This document shows positions 46,070 through 58,473 of a stretch of 64,000 nt of DNA, in pieces (within the stretch, counting starts at the first letter, position 1; every line of letters starts with the position of its first letter). Position numbers and translations under genes: made by a program. The notes under the pieces were generated by a model. It was given only the letters and a program-made list of their open reading frames with translations. It searched no databases and was not told where the DNA came from. This stretch comes from Ephemerocybe angulata (lineage: Eukaryota; Basidiomycota; Agaricomycetes; Agaricales; Psathyrellaceae): the NCBI GenBank assembly GCA_013368325.1, contig JAACJK010000013.1:62001-126000 (forward strand), written 5' to 3'.

Positions 46070-49000
46070 ACCCTTCGATCATCGAACGCGAAGCGCCGAA
46101 GGCCCGAAGGCGAATGTGTTCAGCCAGGACTCGACGAAGAGAAGGGACCCCATACCTTCATCCACCGGTGTGTGCATTCGGTATGCCTTCTCATGGTGCC
46201 ATATGATGTGATCATGCACTCTCGAGACTCGAGGGGTCCAGGAGAGTTCGATTGGTCGATCGATCGGTGTGGTGGGTGGATGGATGGAACGTTCTACGAG
46301 CAGAAGGTAAAGAATCGGTATTCAACGAGATACCTGCCATCTAGGCTACAAGGTCTGGGCCACATGTGCAAATTGCAATTCGATTTGGGCTGTAGGTTCC
46401 GAACCATTTCGAATTCTCTTTATGCACCAAAATCCATCCCCACACGCACCTATCCTAAACCCCCTTCCCACCCCACCTCACCTCCACATCGCAGCATGCC
46501 CTCTAGACCAAGGCAAATACTTACTAGATTTTCACGCGTCGTCAGGTACCCACCCACGCGCCCTCCTCCATACGCACAAAACAACGACGATTTGCGCTCC
46601 CGCCTTTGAATTTGTAGCACTCCCAGCCTCGCGCCAAGCGAGCGGGAATCGCACTTAGCTTAGAGCTATGTAAGCATTCATCGATTCGGAAGCGAATCTT
46701 AGTGTCCAGTTCGATCAAGAGAACCCTGCTTGAGATCGTCTGGCCGGATTCCTTACGCGCGCGGTGAACGCTTCGTAGGTGCTACCATACCCACGGTTTT
46801 TTCTGAGAGCTAGCCTAAGTTCAAGCCTAACTTGTTCTGATACCTAGATGAAGACGTTGCAGTAGGTAAGTTAGATCGAACGTGATATGATATGATAGCA
46901 CGGAGACGGCATCATAGGCATACCTGGAGGACGACAAAGCCTTCATCGTTTAGACAAACTCCTCACTAAAACCTATGATCTCCGGCGAGCGAGGAAAAAG
47001 ACCGACGACCGACCAACAGATATCTCTCCAACAAGATCTCTTATTGCCTGGTGGCCTCCGCACCGAATCGTCGTACGCCCTTCCTATCCCAGCCCCGCCA
47101 ACGACTCGGAAAGACGCCGGCCGTCTATCGACGGTCGGACGTCGACAGCATGTACAACAGCGCGCGCTGCATCTACCCAAAACCCGATTCGTATAATATG
47201 AATGACATAGTAGTACAAGTCACTTACTTATTGGACCATGCATCGTGCTGGTCAACACCATCCAGATCCAGCTTCGGTCGGGAATCTGCCTTTCCTGTCA
47301 AGTATCAAAGAAGGGCATGCATCATGCGATATCAGCGAGCGCAGATTGTTGGCTGGATAGATGAGATGGCGAGTAAGTAAGTTGAGTAGGTGGGACGTAC
47401 CTGCCATCTTGTCTGCTTTGTTGGGTTTGGGGCAGGAGGCGCAGTGCAGAGAGGGTAATGATAGGGTTTTGGGATGGCGAGCAAACGTTGAGATCCTTGA
47501 GAACCATGGCAACATCCTGTCATCATCATTGCGAGAAACTCTGCGGCACGCGCCTCAGCCTACGAGCGATGTCGTCGGTCGAACAGTCGTTTGGTCGGCG
47601 GCGGAAAGTGCTACACGTGCACCTGCCTCGTATATCAAAACACCAGACATAACCGCGTAACGAAGGACCCGACATCCGCAGACGCCCTAGGATGGGCGAT
47701 CATAAGTATGTGTTCTGACAAGGCTTACCATAAGGGAAGCGGACATAAGGCCCTCGACATCATGATCAGTGACAAGACTATACACAATCGCATTAGAGTT
47801 GACTCACCGGGCTCACAGCTCTGACATAGGAATACCGACGGTCATTGAGCGCTTGTTCGAAAGGAAGCCTAAATTAATCTCGAAAGTCAATCATTCATAT
47901 CCTCGAAGCTGCAGGGGGGCAGAGGCGACATCGCCTCAATGAAAGGTTCAATTTGTTAAATAGCTGTGCGAAAGAGTCGTCCACATCCTACAAGAGGCGG
48001 TCAACAAGCGCTCGTCCATCATACGTACATAGGTAGCCCAAACATCATTGAACGCACCCTGGCACCTCACCAAACCCAAACCCAAACCCACCTTCCCCTT
48101 CGCCTTCTCCCGCGCAAATTGTAAAGCGGACCCGGGGGAGACTCGCACGGAGGCGAAGGCCCAACTGCAAATCCCCAACGAAACTCGAAATTCGCATAAC
48201 CCACTTCTACTTAGCCCCCGACCCAGAAGACGTACGTATGCAGCCCACCCACCCTACCTAAACCTATCCGATGCATTCGCACATCGCTCGACACCGAGGA
48301 ACGTGTCCACAACCCCCGCGGCGTCACCCATCCTCGCAAATAAGTACCATCCATCTTTGCACTTACTTACTTACATGGGTGCGACCGGCCGTAAACGCCT
48401 GCCCCCACACACGCTCTAGAACACCGCCGCATGGTCCTGGTTTAGAAGTCGGGAGCATCGTGGGGATGCGCACCCAATGCGCCTGTGCGGAAGCGCGCTG
48501 TCAGTGCCGCCACGGTTCCTCGGGATCCACACTGGCACACCCCTAGTCTCTAGAATTAAAATTTCAGATCAGTATTAAAGGTGGGGAAGAGAAGTGAGTT
48601 CATTTCCTGGTGGCGCGTGTATCGTTCATTCAAGCATGCTTGTTGTCCGAGAGAGTTCGTGCGGGGAGACCAGACACACGTATACTGGCACACCGCATCA
48701 TAAGTTCAAAGCGCCCAGGTTCGCGTCGGTCGTTGTGACTAGTCGACTTTCCCTGACCTTATTACATACTCACCTTATTCGGCGCCCCCTCCCTTCCTGG
48801 GCTCAAATTCTTCTCGAGTTCTAGTTGCTGTCGCGCTGCATGTCTCGCTCGCTGACGTTCGCGTCGATCGGGGCCCTGAGGATCATAAAGACGACCCAAG
48901 CTTCGGTCGAAGGAGCCAGATGTCTGCTTGCCTGTCTGCTTGGAAGCCTGTCTGGACGTCTGCCTGCTTGGCCTGGTGGAGGAGTCTGCTATGCCAGTCT

Positions 49001-49191
49001 GCCTGTCTCAGTGTCAGGATATAATGCTAGCCACCGCCGCTAGCGCCCTTCGCTGCTGGTTTACATTCCTGCGCAGGAGTCGGGATGGGTGCGCGTCATA
49101 GCAAAGCTGAGTGTTGCACGAGCCTTGATTAATTATCTCGCTTCCGACCGGTTGCGAGCTTAGAGCATTGTTATTTGAACTAGTAAGAGCC

Positions 49192-50307
49192 TTACAACAC
49201 GGCTGCAGCCAACACGGCTCCGACAAACAAGGTAATTCTAGAACTCAAGCGTCAATATTATTCCTTTCAAAAAGATGGTCGGGATGAATGAAGGAAAGGG
49301 ACACTCACATATACACGATATCTGCCCTTCCTCGCTCAGGCGCAGAATTCTTTCCCGCCGCCCCACTCTCAGTCCCAGCCGTCGAGTTCGACGCACTCCC
49401 AGCCTCCCCCGCGCCCTTCCCATCCTCCGTAACAGCGTCCGCCGTCGCATTAAACGCCGAGATCGTCGCAACAAGGTACTCCCCGCTCACCGCATACCCC
49501 TGCTTAATCGAGCTCTCGATATCTGCCTGCAATTTCGCGAGCTTCGCAGGGTCATAGTCGACGAGCGCGTCGGCGGGGTTGTTCTGCGTGGCGATCTGGC
49601 TGGACTGGAACTGGTAGTCGAGTAGTTTCGCGGAGGTCGGGGTGGGGGTGACGTAGATGTCGAGGTTGGAGGCGGAGCCTAGTTCGGGATTGAGGACGCA
49701 TGTTTGGGAGTAGGGGGTGTAGAGGAGCTGTGTGGTGTGAGAGGGACTGTGGGACTGGTTGGGCGGAAGGGACGTACGGCTGCGAGGGCGCCTTTGCTTT
49801 TAGCTAGGGTGAAGATGTCGGTGTCCATGGATGCGAGAGTCGAGTTGGCGTCGCAGGATATGAAGGCGATCCATGGGACGCTGGCTGTTGCAGGGTTAGA
49901 GCAGGGAGTCGAGGAAGGTGCTTGAAACTCACTTGAGGGGGTATCCTTGTTGACTTTGTCTTCGGAGAAATGGACTAACGCTCCCTGTCATAGCATGAGC
50001 GGCAGAGACTTGGTAACACTTGGGGCGACAGTACCTTGCTAATCCCGGTGCTGTCCTTGGATCGCGCAGCTGTGGCAACGAACTGGGCATAGGATCTACC
50101 CGTTCGTAGGAATGGTTCGACGGGTGTTCATTGATTCGAGAGAGTGAGTTCTTACCCATGCGAGAACCACTGCAAAGTAAGCTGGGTCGTCTCTGTAGCA
50201 TTGAGGCCGACAGCGTCTAGTGTCGAGTTCGTGGGGGATGCTGGGGTGAAGGCGAGGATGGCTTGGAGCTGGAAGAGGAGCACTATGAGAATAAGAGTTG
50301 GCGTCAT
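49192..50307 (-). CDS. Secretory-pathway protein with PA-like domain
   Basis: Reading from 50307, a signal peptide (TLILIVLLFQLQAILA) is followed by exons coding for SYAQFVATAARSKDSTG, GALVHFSEDKVNKD, the segment VPWIAFISCDANSTLASMD with FTLAKSKGALAALLYTPYS, and a long exon ending in a Ser/Gly/Ala linker. A last small exon would add ITLFVGAVLAAAVL, a terminal hydrophobic helix, before the stop at 49192. The Cys-Asp and ALLY parts resemble the luminal protease-associated-type domain found in fungal membrane RING ubiquitin ligases. Here no RING follows, so it is either an anchored luminal protein or a shortened relative. Introns are inferred by frame continuity. Confidence 0.6.
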
Positions 50308-51049
50308 GGCATTGGCGGTGTTGCCCCCAGTGCTTAGGGCTTTTCAACGTAGACAGGAGGTTCAGTGTCGTGGTGGGTTGAGAAGACTGCAGGTGCTCCC
50401 TGTTATCACACGCCGTCGTTGCTTCGTGCACCGCTGGGGGCGTGATGAGCGTCATCAGAGTGCGCAGTACCAGCCATTCTGGCTCAGATAGGTCCAACGT
50501 GCTTCAATGCGCACGAAATGGATAGTTTGGAGAACCAAAAAGTGAATTTCTGGGACATGGGAGATGGAGGAAGAACGCGAATGCTTTTCGCTTCCGATTC
50601 ATTGGTATCTGCATCGGGAAGTCTGTTCCCATACGCTTGGCGGCGCGTCGCGTTGTTCCCGTCAATCACTTTTGTTTGCTTGGACTTCTTTCTTGACCTC
50701 CACGATCTCGCTACTACAAGGACGACCTCCGCACCACTTTGAACCGATAGCTCTTGTCCTTCGGACGAAAAACTTAACGAGTATCGAGAAAATGGCAATA
50801 AATTTTGAACAGAAGCGCCGCAACCCTTGTTCACCAAACATGAAACCGCATTCTTGTCCTCAGCCCCCAGACAAGCGCTACCGGTAGCGAGAGCCATCCT
50901 CATATGTCTACCGCGCGTCTCCCAGCGCTCTCTCAGAGCCCTAGACCATACATAACCGCCCCCTATTCTCAACACGCCCGCCAGGCGTCTGTCGTTAACT
51001 AACCCAACCAACCGTTCCGAGTCTACCCACCACCTAGTCGCTTTCGCCC
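50308..51049. other. Divergent promoter region
   Basis: This lies between the PA-like gene and the DUF2235 hydrolase gene. Open frames on both strands lack motifs. Confidence 0.5.
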
Positions 51050-52985
51050 ATGGCTTCCAGCCCCTTCGCTCATTTTCCAGGGGTCAAATATCAGAGGCAG
51101 AAGCAGCCGCAGAGGCACCGGATGGACCCTGCGATCACTGCTGTGCCTATCGAGGTGGCGTCGTCTGAGCGGACGCAAGTGTCGACCGAGCCGCGGACGC
51201 TCGTGCTCTGCTTCGACGGGACGTCCAATGAATACGACATTGAGGTGCGTATCCACCATGTGCCCCCGCCCACGATAATAATGGTGGTGTTCTGACCTGA
51301 CGCTCTACCCAACAGAACACGAACGTCGTGAAGCTCTTCGCACTGCTGAAAAAGAACGACTTTGACCAACAGCTTTGCTATTACCAGCCTGGGGTTGGGA
51401 CGTGGTTCGAGCCGGGGGTGGTGTCGCCCCTCTTCCACTGGGGCGCGAAGATTCTGGACCTGGCTCTGGCGTGGTACCTCGATGCTCATGTCATGGAGGG
51501 GTACAGATTCCTGGTCGATAACTACCGCCAGGGGGACAAGATCTGTGTCTTCGGTGCGCTCTGTTCAACAACTCCGCTCTCAGGTTTCTCTGCACGGGGC
51601 TGACAGGCCTGGTTAGGTTTCTCAAGAGGCGCGTATACAGCTCGAGCTCTCGCGGGATTCCTGTATAAGGCGGGTCTTCTACCACGCGGAAACCAGGCAC
51701 AGGTGCCCTTCGCGTACAAGCTGTATAAGCGGGAGGACAAAGAGGGTATTAAGCTCTGTAATGGCTTCAAGCAGACGTACTCCCAAGACGTCAAAGTCGA
51801 GTTTATGGGTGTCTGGTATGCGCGACCTGGAATGCTCTACGCGGGAGTTGTGAAGGCTGATCTCTATTCCTAGGGACACGGTTGCGAGTGTGGGCTTCGT
51901 CATGAAACGCACGCTACCGTTTACAAATTCCAATATGTCGATCAAGACCTTTAGACACGCGTTGGCCCTGGACGAGGTGCGTTTCTCTTGCCAGCCCCTA
52001 ATGCACCTTCAACCTCATTAACCGTCCTTCGCCTCTATTAGCGCCGCGTCAAGTTCCACCCAAACTACTACCACCGCGCCTCGCCCTCCGAAATCGCCGC
52101 GGCACTCGACCCCGAGCACGGCAGCTACATCCTGAAGTCGCGCAACGCGTCCGAGTCGTCGTCTGGCACGGCGACTCCTCTCCCCCCGCCTGTCAGCAGC
52201 GACGACCACGACGTCGACAACGATGATAGGGATGACAGGGGCAAGTGGTATTTCTTTGGCAGGATACCGTTGAAGAGTCAGAGGACGAGGGTCGCTATCG
52301 CTGCGCGCGAGGCGATTATGAGTGTGAAGAACCGGTATGTGCCTGGGGCGGTGCAGGAGAAGGTGGTGCAGAGGGAGGTGGATGATGTGCTGGAGGTTTG
52401 GTTTGCTGGGTGTCACAGTGGTGCGTTACAGGGGAATTTCTCTGCGAAAACTGGGAATGGTGGCTGACGTTGCGTTGTTAGATGTTGGTGGCGGCTCTGT
52501 GCCTAATACTGAGAAGCGGAATTTGTCGAATATTAGTTTGCGGTGGATGGTGCGCGAGATCGTCGCGTCTGGGTGTGGGATCCGGTTCGACATTGAGGCG
52601 CTCGCGCGGGAGGGGATTGAGCTGAGCGTTGAGCCGACGTTTGACCAGATGGTGTTGAATGATATGGATGCGGTGGAGGAGATACACGATGAGCTGAAGC
52701 GGAGGAAGCTCTGGTGGATCTTGGAGGTGGTGCCGATGCATCTATCATGGCAGGACAACCAGGGTGTGTGGAGGAAGAAGCATAGGTGAGTTTCTCATAC
52801 GAATGAGGGTGTGGTTGGGATAGTGTGCTGATGGGCTTGGGTGTAGGATTAACAGAGGCAAGGGGAGGAAGATCCTGGATGCGCAGCCGAAGCTGCATGT
52901 TAGTGTGAAGAAGCGCATGAGGTCGCCGTTGAATTATCAGCCCAAGGCGAGGTGGACACATGGGTCGGAGGTGTATGTGTATTGA
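51050..52985 (+). CDS. DUF2235 alpha/beta hydrolase (Tle1-like)
   Basis: Predicted soluble serine hydrolase of the DUF2235 family, which includes bacterial phospholipase effectors; the fungal substrates are unknown. Motifs in order are TLVLCFDGTSNEYD, NVVKLFALL, VCYYQPGVGT-type YYQPGVGTWFEPG, the nucleophile elbow GFSRGAYTARALAGF, FMGVWDTVASVG with the probable acid, HPNYY, and WFAGCHSDVGGG with the catalytic His. The nucleophile motif is split by an intron of about 60 bp (between CVFG and FSRGAY). At least six exons are needed, with GT-AG borders. All triad residues are present. The C-terminus has a basic stretch (KKHRINRGKGRK). Confidence 0.9.
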
Positions 52986-53308
52986 TTGACTTTTGGAGAC
53001 TGTTTTCCTTTCCTTCCCTTTTACTTGGATGTCTTGACGTCCTCTCCGCTCGTTTGCTGTCTTCCCTATTCTCTGCGATACCCAGGCTGAATGGGTATTT
53101 CGCAGACCCTTCTACTCTTTATAATTACCTTTATATTAGAATATAGCTCTATGCCTATCCCTGATCTTGAATTGTTCAAGCGACGCTGGGTGCTTGGACT
53201 CGACGCGCGAGCGCGAGAATTGATACGATCACGTTCGCGGTGCCAATTGCGGTGACGCCCATTCGCGGCAGCAGGCCGGACGTGTTCGCAACTTGCAACC
53301 ATCCCGCA
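52986..53308. other. Short intergenic region
   Basis: The 3' UTR of the hydrolase gene and the promoter of the following chaperone gene. No other element was seen. Confidence 0.5.
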
Positions 53309-54708
53309 ATGCTCCCCCGCGCCATCCTCCTCAGGCGCCTCAAAGCCTCCAGCATCTCGCCATGCATCCGCTCAACACTCAAAAGGCAGACCATCGCCCC
53401 CCTCGCTGTGCGCTATAGTAACTCTGGAGTCCCCACGTCGACGCCGGGGCCGTCAAAATTGAACGAGAACTTGAACTCAACACCGTCGTCCTCCTCCTCC
53501 TCTAGAAGCTCTGACCCCGAGGTGAAGTTGGAGGCGGAGAAGGAGAATTTGGAGAGGGAGCAGGAGAGCTGGTTGACGCGAAAGGTGGAGGAGTCGCCAG
53601 CTGCGAAGAGTTTGCTTATGGCGGCGGCGAAGGTGCTTGGGTATGGTAGTCCCAGGCAGTTGGCGGCGCGCCGCGCGTTTGTGTTGTACGAGAAGGTTGC
53701 GGCTGTACGGGCGGACGAGGATATGGGCTTCTGGCTCGACGGTGCGTTCTCCTCCCCACATACCTTCCTAAAAAGTTACTAAAAGCTCGCGTTTTCCCTC
53801 CCTATTCCTATTCCGTTCTCTGTGTTTTTTTGCGGTGAATACCCGTTGTGCTGCTTGGAATTACGGCGGTAATGATAGGCTGCTACCTGCCCCCGACGTT
53901 CCAGTCGTGGTTCACGATCACGAACCTGCACATCTGGATGCTGACGGTGCGCCTGCGCGCCCTGCCGGCAGAGCACGGGACGCACTACATCCAGGCGCTC
54001 ATCGACCACTTCTTCATCGACATCGAGGACCGCATCCGCGCCGTCCTCCAGCCCAAAGAACCCATGCCCACTCCCTACACCTTCACCTCTACCTTCTATC
54101 TCAACCCCAACGCCCAACCTACTAAGGAGGATGAGGATTCTAACGTGGAGAAGGGGTTGAAGGAGAAGATGAAGAAGAAGAGGGTGTTGAATAGGGCGCC
54201 GGATAGGATTGTGACGAGGCAGATGAAGATTTTTAAGGAGCAGTGGGCCGGCTTGGGTTTGGCGTTTGATTTGGCGATGGTGCAGGGGGACCAGGAGATG
54301 GCGGCGGCGGTGTGGCGTAACCTCCTCGGCGCGCGTGGGGCGCAGGGCATCGAGTACCCCCTCCCAGGATCCAAAGAGGCGAAGGCTGCTACTGCTAATG
54401 CGAATGCGAATGCGAGGTTTAGGAGGGCGGTGAACCTCGTGGGGGGCGAGGTGGTGAATGTGGAGAAGCTGGATTTGGAGAAGGAGGAAAGGACGGACGA
54501 TGAGAGCGGGGTGCATGATTTCCCGCCGAGCGAGGTGGATAAGTATTTGACGTATCCGGTTGTTATGCGGGATTTGACGGAGTATGTGAGGAGGGAGTTG
54601 GCGAGGCTGGATAGGGTTAGGGATGAGGATATTATGGAGGGGGATTGGGCGAAGTTGAGGTTTGGGCAGGTTTTGGAGAAGAAGGAGAAGAGGAAGGAGA
54701 AGGTTTGA
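53309..54708 (+). CDS. CBP3: Ubiquinol-cytochrome c reductase assembly chaperone Cbp3 (UQCC1 family)
   Basis: Predicted 420-aa mitochondrial protein that with Cbp6 binds newly made cytochrome b during complex III assembly. Exons are 53309-53741 and 53879-54708. The N-terminus is Arg/Ser-rich (MLPRAILLRRLKASS), fitting a presequence. The core domain follows: YEKVAAVRADED, PTFQSWFTITNLHIWMLTVR, HYIQALIDHFFIDIEDRI, RQMKIFKEQWAGLGLAFDLA and VWRNLLGARG, then a charged C-terminal part. The protein is longer than typical members owing to a low-complexity N-terminal linker and a Lys/Glu-rich insertion. The 137-bp intron is longer than its neighbours. Confidence 0.9.
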
Positions 54709-56740
54709 GGGTGGTACTAGACAAAAGTATTGGAGGTATTTTATTTGTTACTTAATTGCAGCTGCTATAGATCCACACACTTGACCATTCTGACTGTACA
54801 GGGCATCGGATTGAGAGGGGAAACTCGCGGTTAATTGACAGGGAAGGTTGGCGACTCTTTCAAACAGGTTTTCCCGACTGGCATCTACAGGGTCGACACT
54901 TACCGTCACAGAGCAGATATGGAATGCGAAAGTCTACCTACCTCTTTGAGGGAGGACGATCACAACCTACAAGGTGACTTACACTCCACCTCCAATTCTA
55001 CGAGCTTCTTCCTGACATCTATCCTCCACAGTCGTTGCGTGATGTCACCCTCGAATATAGGGCTTCGACGATCACAGTGTCACAACTGCCCTTCACTCCC
55101 GGGGGCCTGAGCCCAGTGACGTCCTCAGGCGCTTATTTTGGTGCGCGCTCATCACTGACCAGAAGGTATGTACCGCACACAGTATCAGGTCATAGTACCA
55201 GATATATCCGGACACCAGTCGGCGGTGATCGTCACTCATGAATCCAGCGCGGTCGAAAAGTTGGGACTCGGGAGATTCCTGCCTATCGCAGGGATGTCAT
55301 TTCCGGTGCAGGCACTCCTGCTGGATCGGAGCGCCCTCCAGCCTGCCTGGCCAGGGTCCACCACCCAGCGTCCTCGTGTAAAGGGAGCTCTCGGACTCTC
55401 GGACTCTCGGGGCGTCTTGTCTTTTAGGGCAAGGTCTCGCCAACCCTGGTTATATACCCTCTACTCGGCGGCTCTGTGCAGAAACGAAGGGAAGTTGCAA
55501 CCGCTCAGCTGGCTGTGGATGGCGTGGATCAGACGGAAATGAGCCCGTCCACCTTTTCACGTACAGAGCCACCCCCTTGTTGTTGTTGACGATTATCTAT
55601 TCTGGTGAAACGCTGATTGATGTTGGATGGTGTTTCAGCGGAGGTGGGTGTTGCTGTGATTCCGGAGGAGGGTCCGGAGCCTGAGGTGTGTCTTTGGCCG
55701 GTTGCGGATGATCGTCTCTGTGAGGTCACGGCAGGTGGTTGGGCGAGCTTCAAAGTAGCCCAAGAGGTGACATACTTCGGCTCGGACTAGTGGTGGGTGT
55801 GGCGGGCTAACGCTGACCTCGGCGTAAATCTGCTCTATGTAGAACGAACGTCAGGTGGTCTATCTCATAAGGTATGCACATCTTCCACTACGAAGCCACC
55901 GGACGCTATTACTGACACCATCGTCCTCATTAGCCTTCAACTACATCTCTCACTCGAAGCTTCGCGTGAGCTTAATTAACGATATTCCCCGGGGTATGTC
56001 GAGTTCGGATGATCTACCGTGTATTGTTTGATCCTTCTATGTCTTCGACTGACGAGTGGGACTTTTTCCTTTGATTTTCCTTCGCGGGCTGTCATGCTAC
56101 CCCGCATTCTAGGTGTTCCGCCGGTTATTAGTGGGCGCTACGGAGTTTACGCTCGAAGTCGCCTTTTTTCTGGTGGGCTTCGATGCGGGTGGGTGCGGGG
56201 TATCTCAGGGTATCTCGCAGCCGTGCGCAGCCGTCTGTGTATTACTGAAGAGGATGGAGACGGTCGTAGATGCCCTCGCGGAACAGTCGGCTCGGGAGTC
56301 GGGGTAGAGATCCCCGTCTTGGTTACCTATTTTTGGGTGGGCGGCTGGCTTGGACAGCCTTGAAAATTTGAACGATCGAGGAGGCGGACAATTTTCTTGC
56401 GAGCAGGTGACCTGGGTGAGTATTCTCCCTGGCTCAAAAAACTTGAATGGCACTCCGAGTGCAGGCGTCGTTCGCAGTGAGAAAACAAAGTAGCTGGAGC
56501 CATGCGAGCTTCATCCGAGTCTCTCATGGGTGGCAACGAATAATCCGGAGATGGCGAGGGAAGCCCTGGGAAGCCCGAACCATCGCCGATGCTGTGCCGC
56601 ATGTGTTGTTGTGGTTTGTTGTGGTTTGGGCGGATATTAGTACTTGCGCCACGTCAGCAGGACGGATCCGCACTCCCTACCACGTATGTAGCTTTGTCCT
56701 GTGCATTCCACTCGCACAGTATCCACATTCCTTCCACCAC
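54709..56740. other. Two-kilobase intergenic region upstream of the bZIP gene
   Basis: No gene is recognised. ATAAGCGCC occurs in reverse near 55126. The long upstream region contains many short open frames; the one in frame with the bZIP gene from 56447 lacks coding character. A long, regulated 5' leader is possible for a HAC1-type gene. Confidence 0.45.
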
Positions 56741-58473
56741 ATGTCCTACATCGATCCCTCGTCGCTGGCCATGTCGAACGAACCCACCTCGCCGTCGTAC
56801 GGCTCCCCTTCACCGTCGCCCGCATCCCCCTCCCACGACCTCCCGACTAGCTCAAACCTCATGGACGTCCTCTTCGGCCCCGAGGTTCCATCCCAGCCAT
56901 CGCGCAAGCGTGCCCGCACCGAGCTCAGCTCTGACGAGCGCAAAGAGGCCCGGGCGCACCGCAACCGCATCGCTGCCCAGAACAGCAGAGACCGCCGGAA
57001 GGCCCAGTTCACCTACCTCGAGCGCCGTGTCCAGGAGCTCGAGGACGAGAACCGCCGCCTCCGCGCTGGAATCCCCATGCAACCCCCGCCGCAACCTATG
57101 CACGTCCATCCCGCACCCCATCTTACATCGCTCCCCAACCTGGCTTCTCTCGCCAGTGTGGCTGCCTCGGCGGCGGCCGGCATGCCCATGCGCAACCCGG
57201 AGGAGGAGCTGCGGATTGCCCGTGAGCAGGAGCGCGAGCGGGAGAATGAGGAGCTCAAGGAGCGCATCAAGACGCTCGAGCGCGGCTGGGACGCCGTCGT
57301 GAAGGCCTTGGCAGCCCAGGGGCTGCCGACCGGTATCACCCCCACCAACAATGATCCATCAAGTCCCTCAAACCCCGTTTCAGCCACATCATCCGCCAAC
57401 ACCTCCATCTCCACCACCACCAATCCCGGACTAGCATCGTCTTCAGCAACAACAACACCATCGCCGACATCGTCTTCTGGCCCCATCAACAACATCTTGT
57501 CCTTGAATGGATTCGCCGCCTTCCCCTCCCCCGCACCATCACACACCTCTCTCGACGTCAACGAACTCGACCTCTCCGCCATCCCCTCATCAACGCCCTT
57601 CGCCCTCCAGCCCTCCATCCACACGCAACAACTCTCCTCGTCCCCTCTCTCAGCCGGTCTCCCCGCCTCCCCAGTCTCCGAGCCTGTCTCCGTCCCGTCG
57701 ATCGACAAGAACTCCACTCGCCACCTAGCACGGGTGGCGTACATCGGGCCTCCTTCAGGCCTGATGTCCCTGCAGCGGGTGGGTTCTCTGTCGCCGGCAA
57801 CCACGGATATCAGGCGTCGAAAGCTGGCCTCCTTGGCCATGGCACCGGCTACCTCCCGTCCCCAAGTATCACCGACGATGACGACGACTTTGGCGGGTGC
57901 GATGAGGATGCCAAGATGGAGGATCTCTTTAGGGAGATCTTTGTCGAGAGCGCCGCGCCGGCAGCGAAGGACGACGAGGCCGGCGATGGCGCTGGCGCTG
58001 GAGTGTCGGAAGCGCCAGCAGATGCTGGCTCGCTTTGGGTCGGCGAACCCGCCCAAGCGAAAGTGAGCGGAGCTGGGGAGGCGGGTGGAGAGGACGGGCA
58101 GGGTGTTGAGGGACCAGCGGGTGAGAAGGGCGTGAGTGGAAGTGGAGGTCTAGAGCAGGTGTTGGGTGAAGTGGCTGTTGGTGAGAAGAGGAAGAGGGAG
58201 GATGAGGATAATGACGAAGAAGAGCAAGCGCCCGCGGCGCTTTCGGACGAAGAGATGCAGCAGATGCTCAGCGATATGGAGGTGTCGATGATGATGGGCA
58301 GCTTCGACCCCTCGCTGAACCTCCCCCTCGCGGTAGACAACTTTGGCGCGCTCGATATGGGCCTTTTGGGGTTCGATGAGGGGAATCCGCTCATGGACTT
58401 CTCGTCGGGACCGGACTTTGGGGGGATGTGGCCGCCGGCGAACTCGTCGGCGACCGTCCCTGGAGTCTTTTAG
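56741..58473 (+). CDS. HAC1: HAC1/XBP1-type bZIP factor, activation domain in shifted frame
   Basis: Likely master regulator of the unfolded protein response. The basic region NRIAAQNSRDRRKAQF, followed by the zipper LERRVQELEDENRRLR, is of the XBP1/HAC1 kind, with the characteristic N-x-x-A-A-x-x-S-R. From 56741 the first frame stays open to 58066 (441 aa, basic C-terminus). A second frame, clearly coding by composition (GYLPSPSITDDDDDFGG, KMEDLFREIF, SDEEMQQMLSDMEVSMMMG), runs to 58473. Removing about 35 or 38 nt near 57776-57813 joins the two and gives about 565 aa with an acidic, Met-rich activation domain. This is the arrangement of HAC1-type mRNAs spliced by Ire1. Residues between the zipper and the switch are Ser/Thr-rich and disordered. 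Confidence 0.8.
57776..57813 (+). other. Candidate unconventional (Ire1-type) intron of HAC1
   Basis: CTGCAGC at 57770-57776 fits the Ire1 heptaloop consensus CNGCNGN and can close with flanking UGUCC/GGGUG, using wobble pairs. Cutting after CTGCAG and rejoining at GCGTCG (57814) removes 38 nt and shifts to the activation-domain frame. A 35-nt GT...AG choice (57779-57813) gives the same frame. The 3' site does not match the consensus exactly, so the borders are tentative. Confidence 0.5.

Larger units (their letters stand above)
44168..49191. other. Five-kilobase stretch without a recognisable gene
   Basis: A TATA-like box at 44277-44286 serves the minus-strand gene. A GTAAGCGCCC variant of the decamer lies at 46060-46069, and a few ACCCAAA-type short repeats lie near 48070-48090. 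Open frames (for example 44595-45047 and 46172-46609) have no motif and no consistent partners. Decayed mobile DNA is possible, but I see no terminal repeats or transposase remnants. Confidence 0.45.

Noticed and set aside
57776..57813. An ordinary sequencing frameshift in HAC1
   Set aside because: Cannot be excluded, but the frame change coincides with a CUGCAGC site in a HAC1-type gene, where a frame-switching splice is expected, so regulated splicing is preferred.
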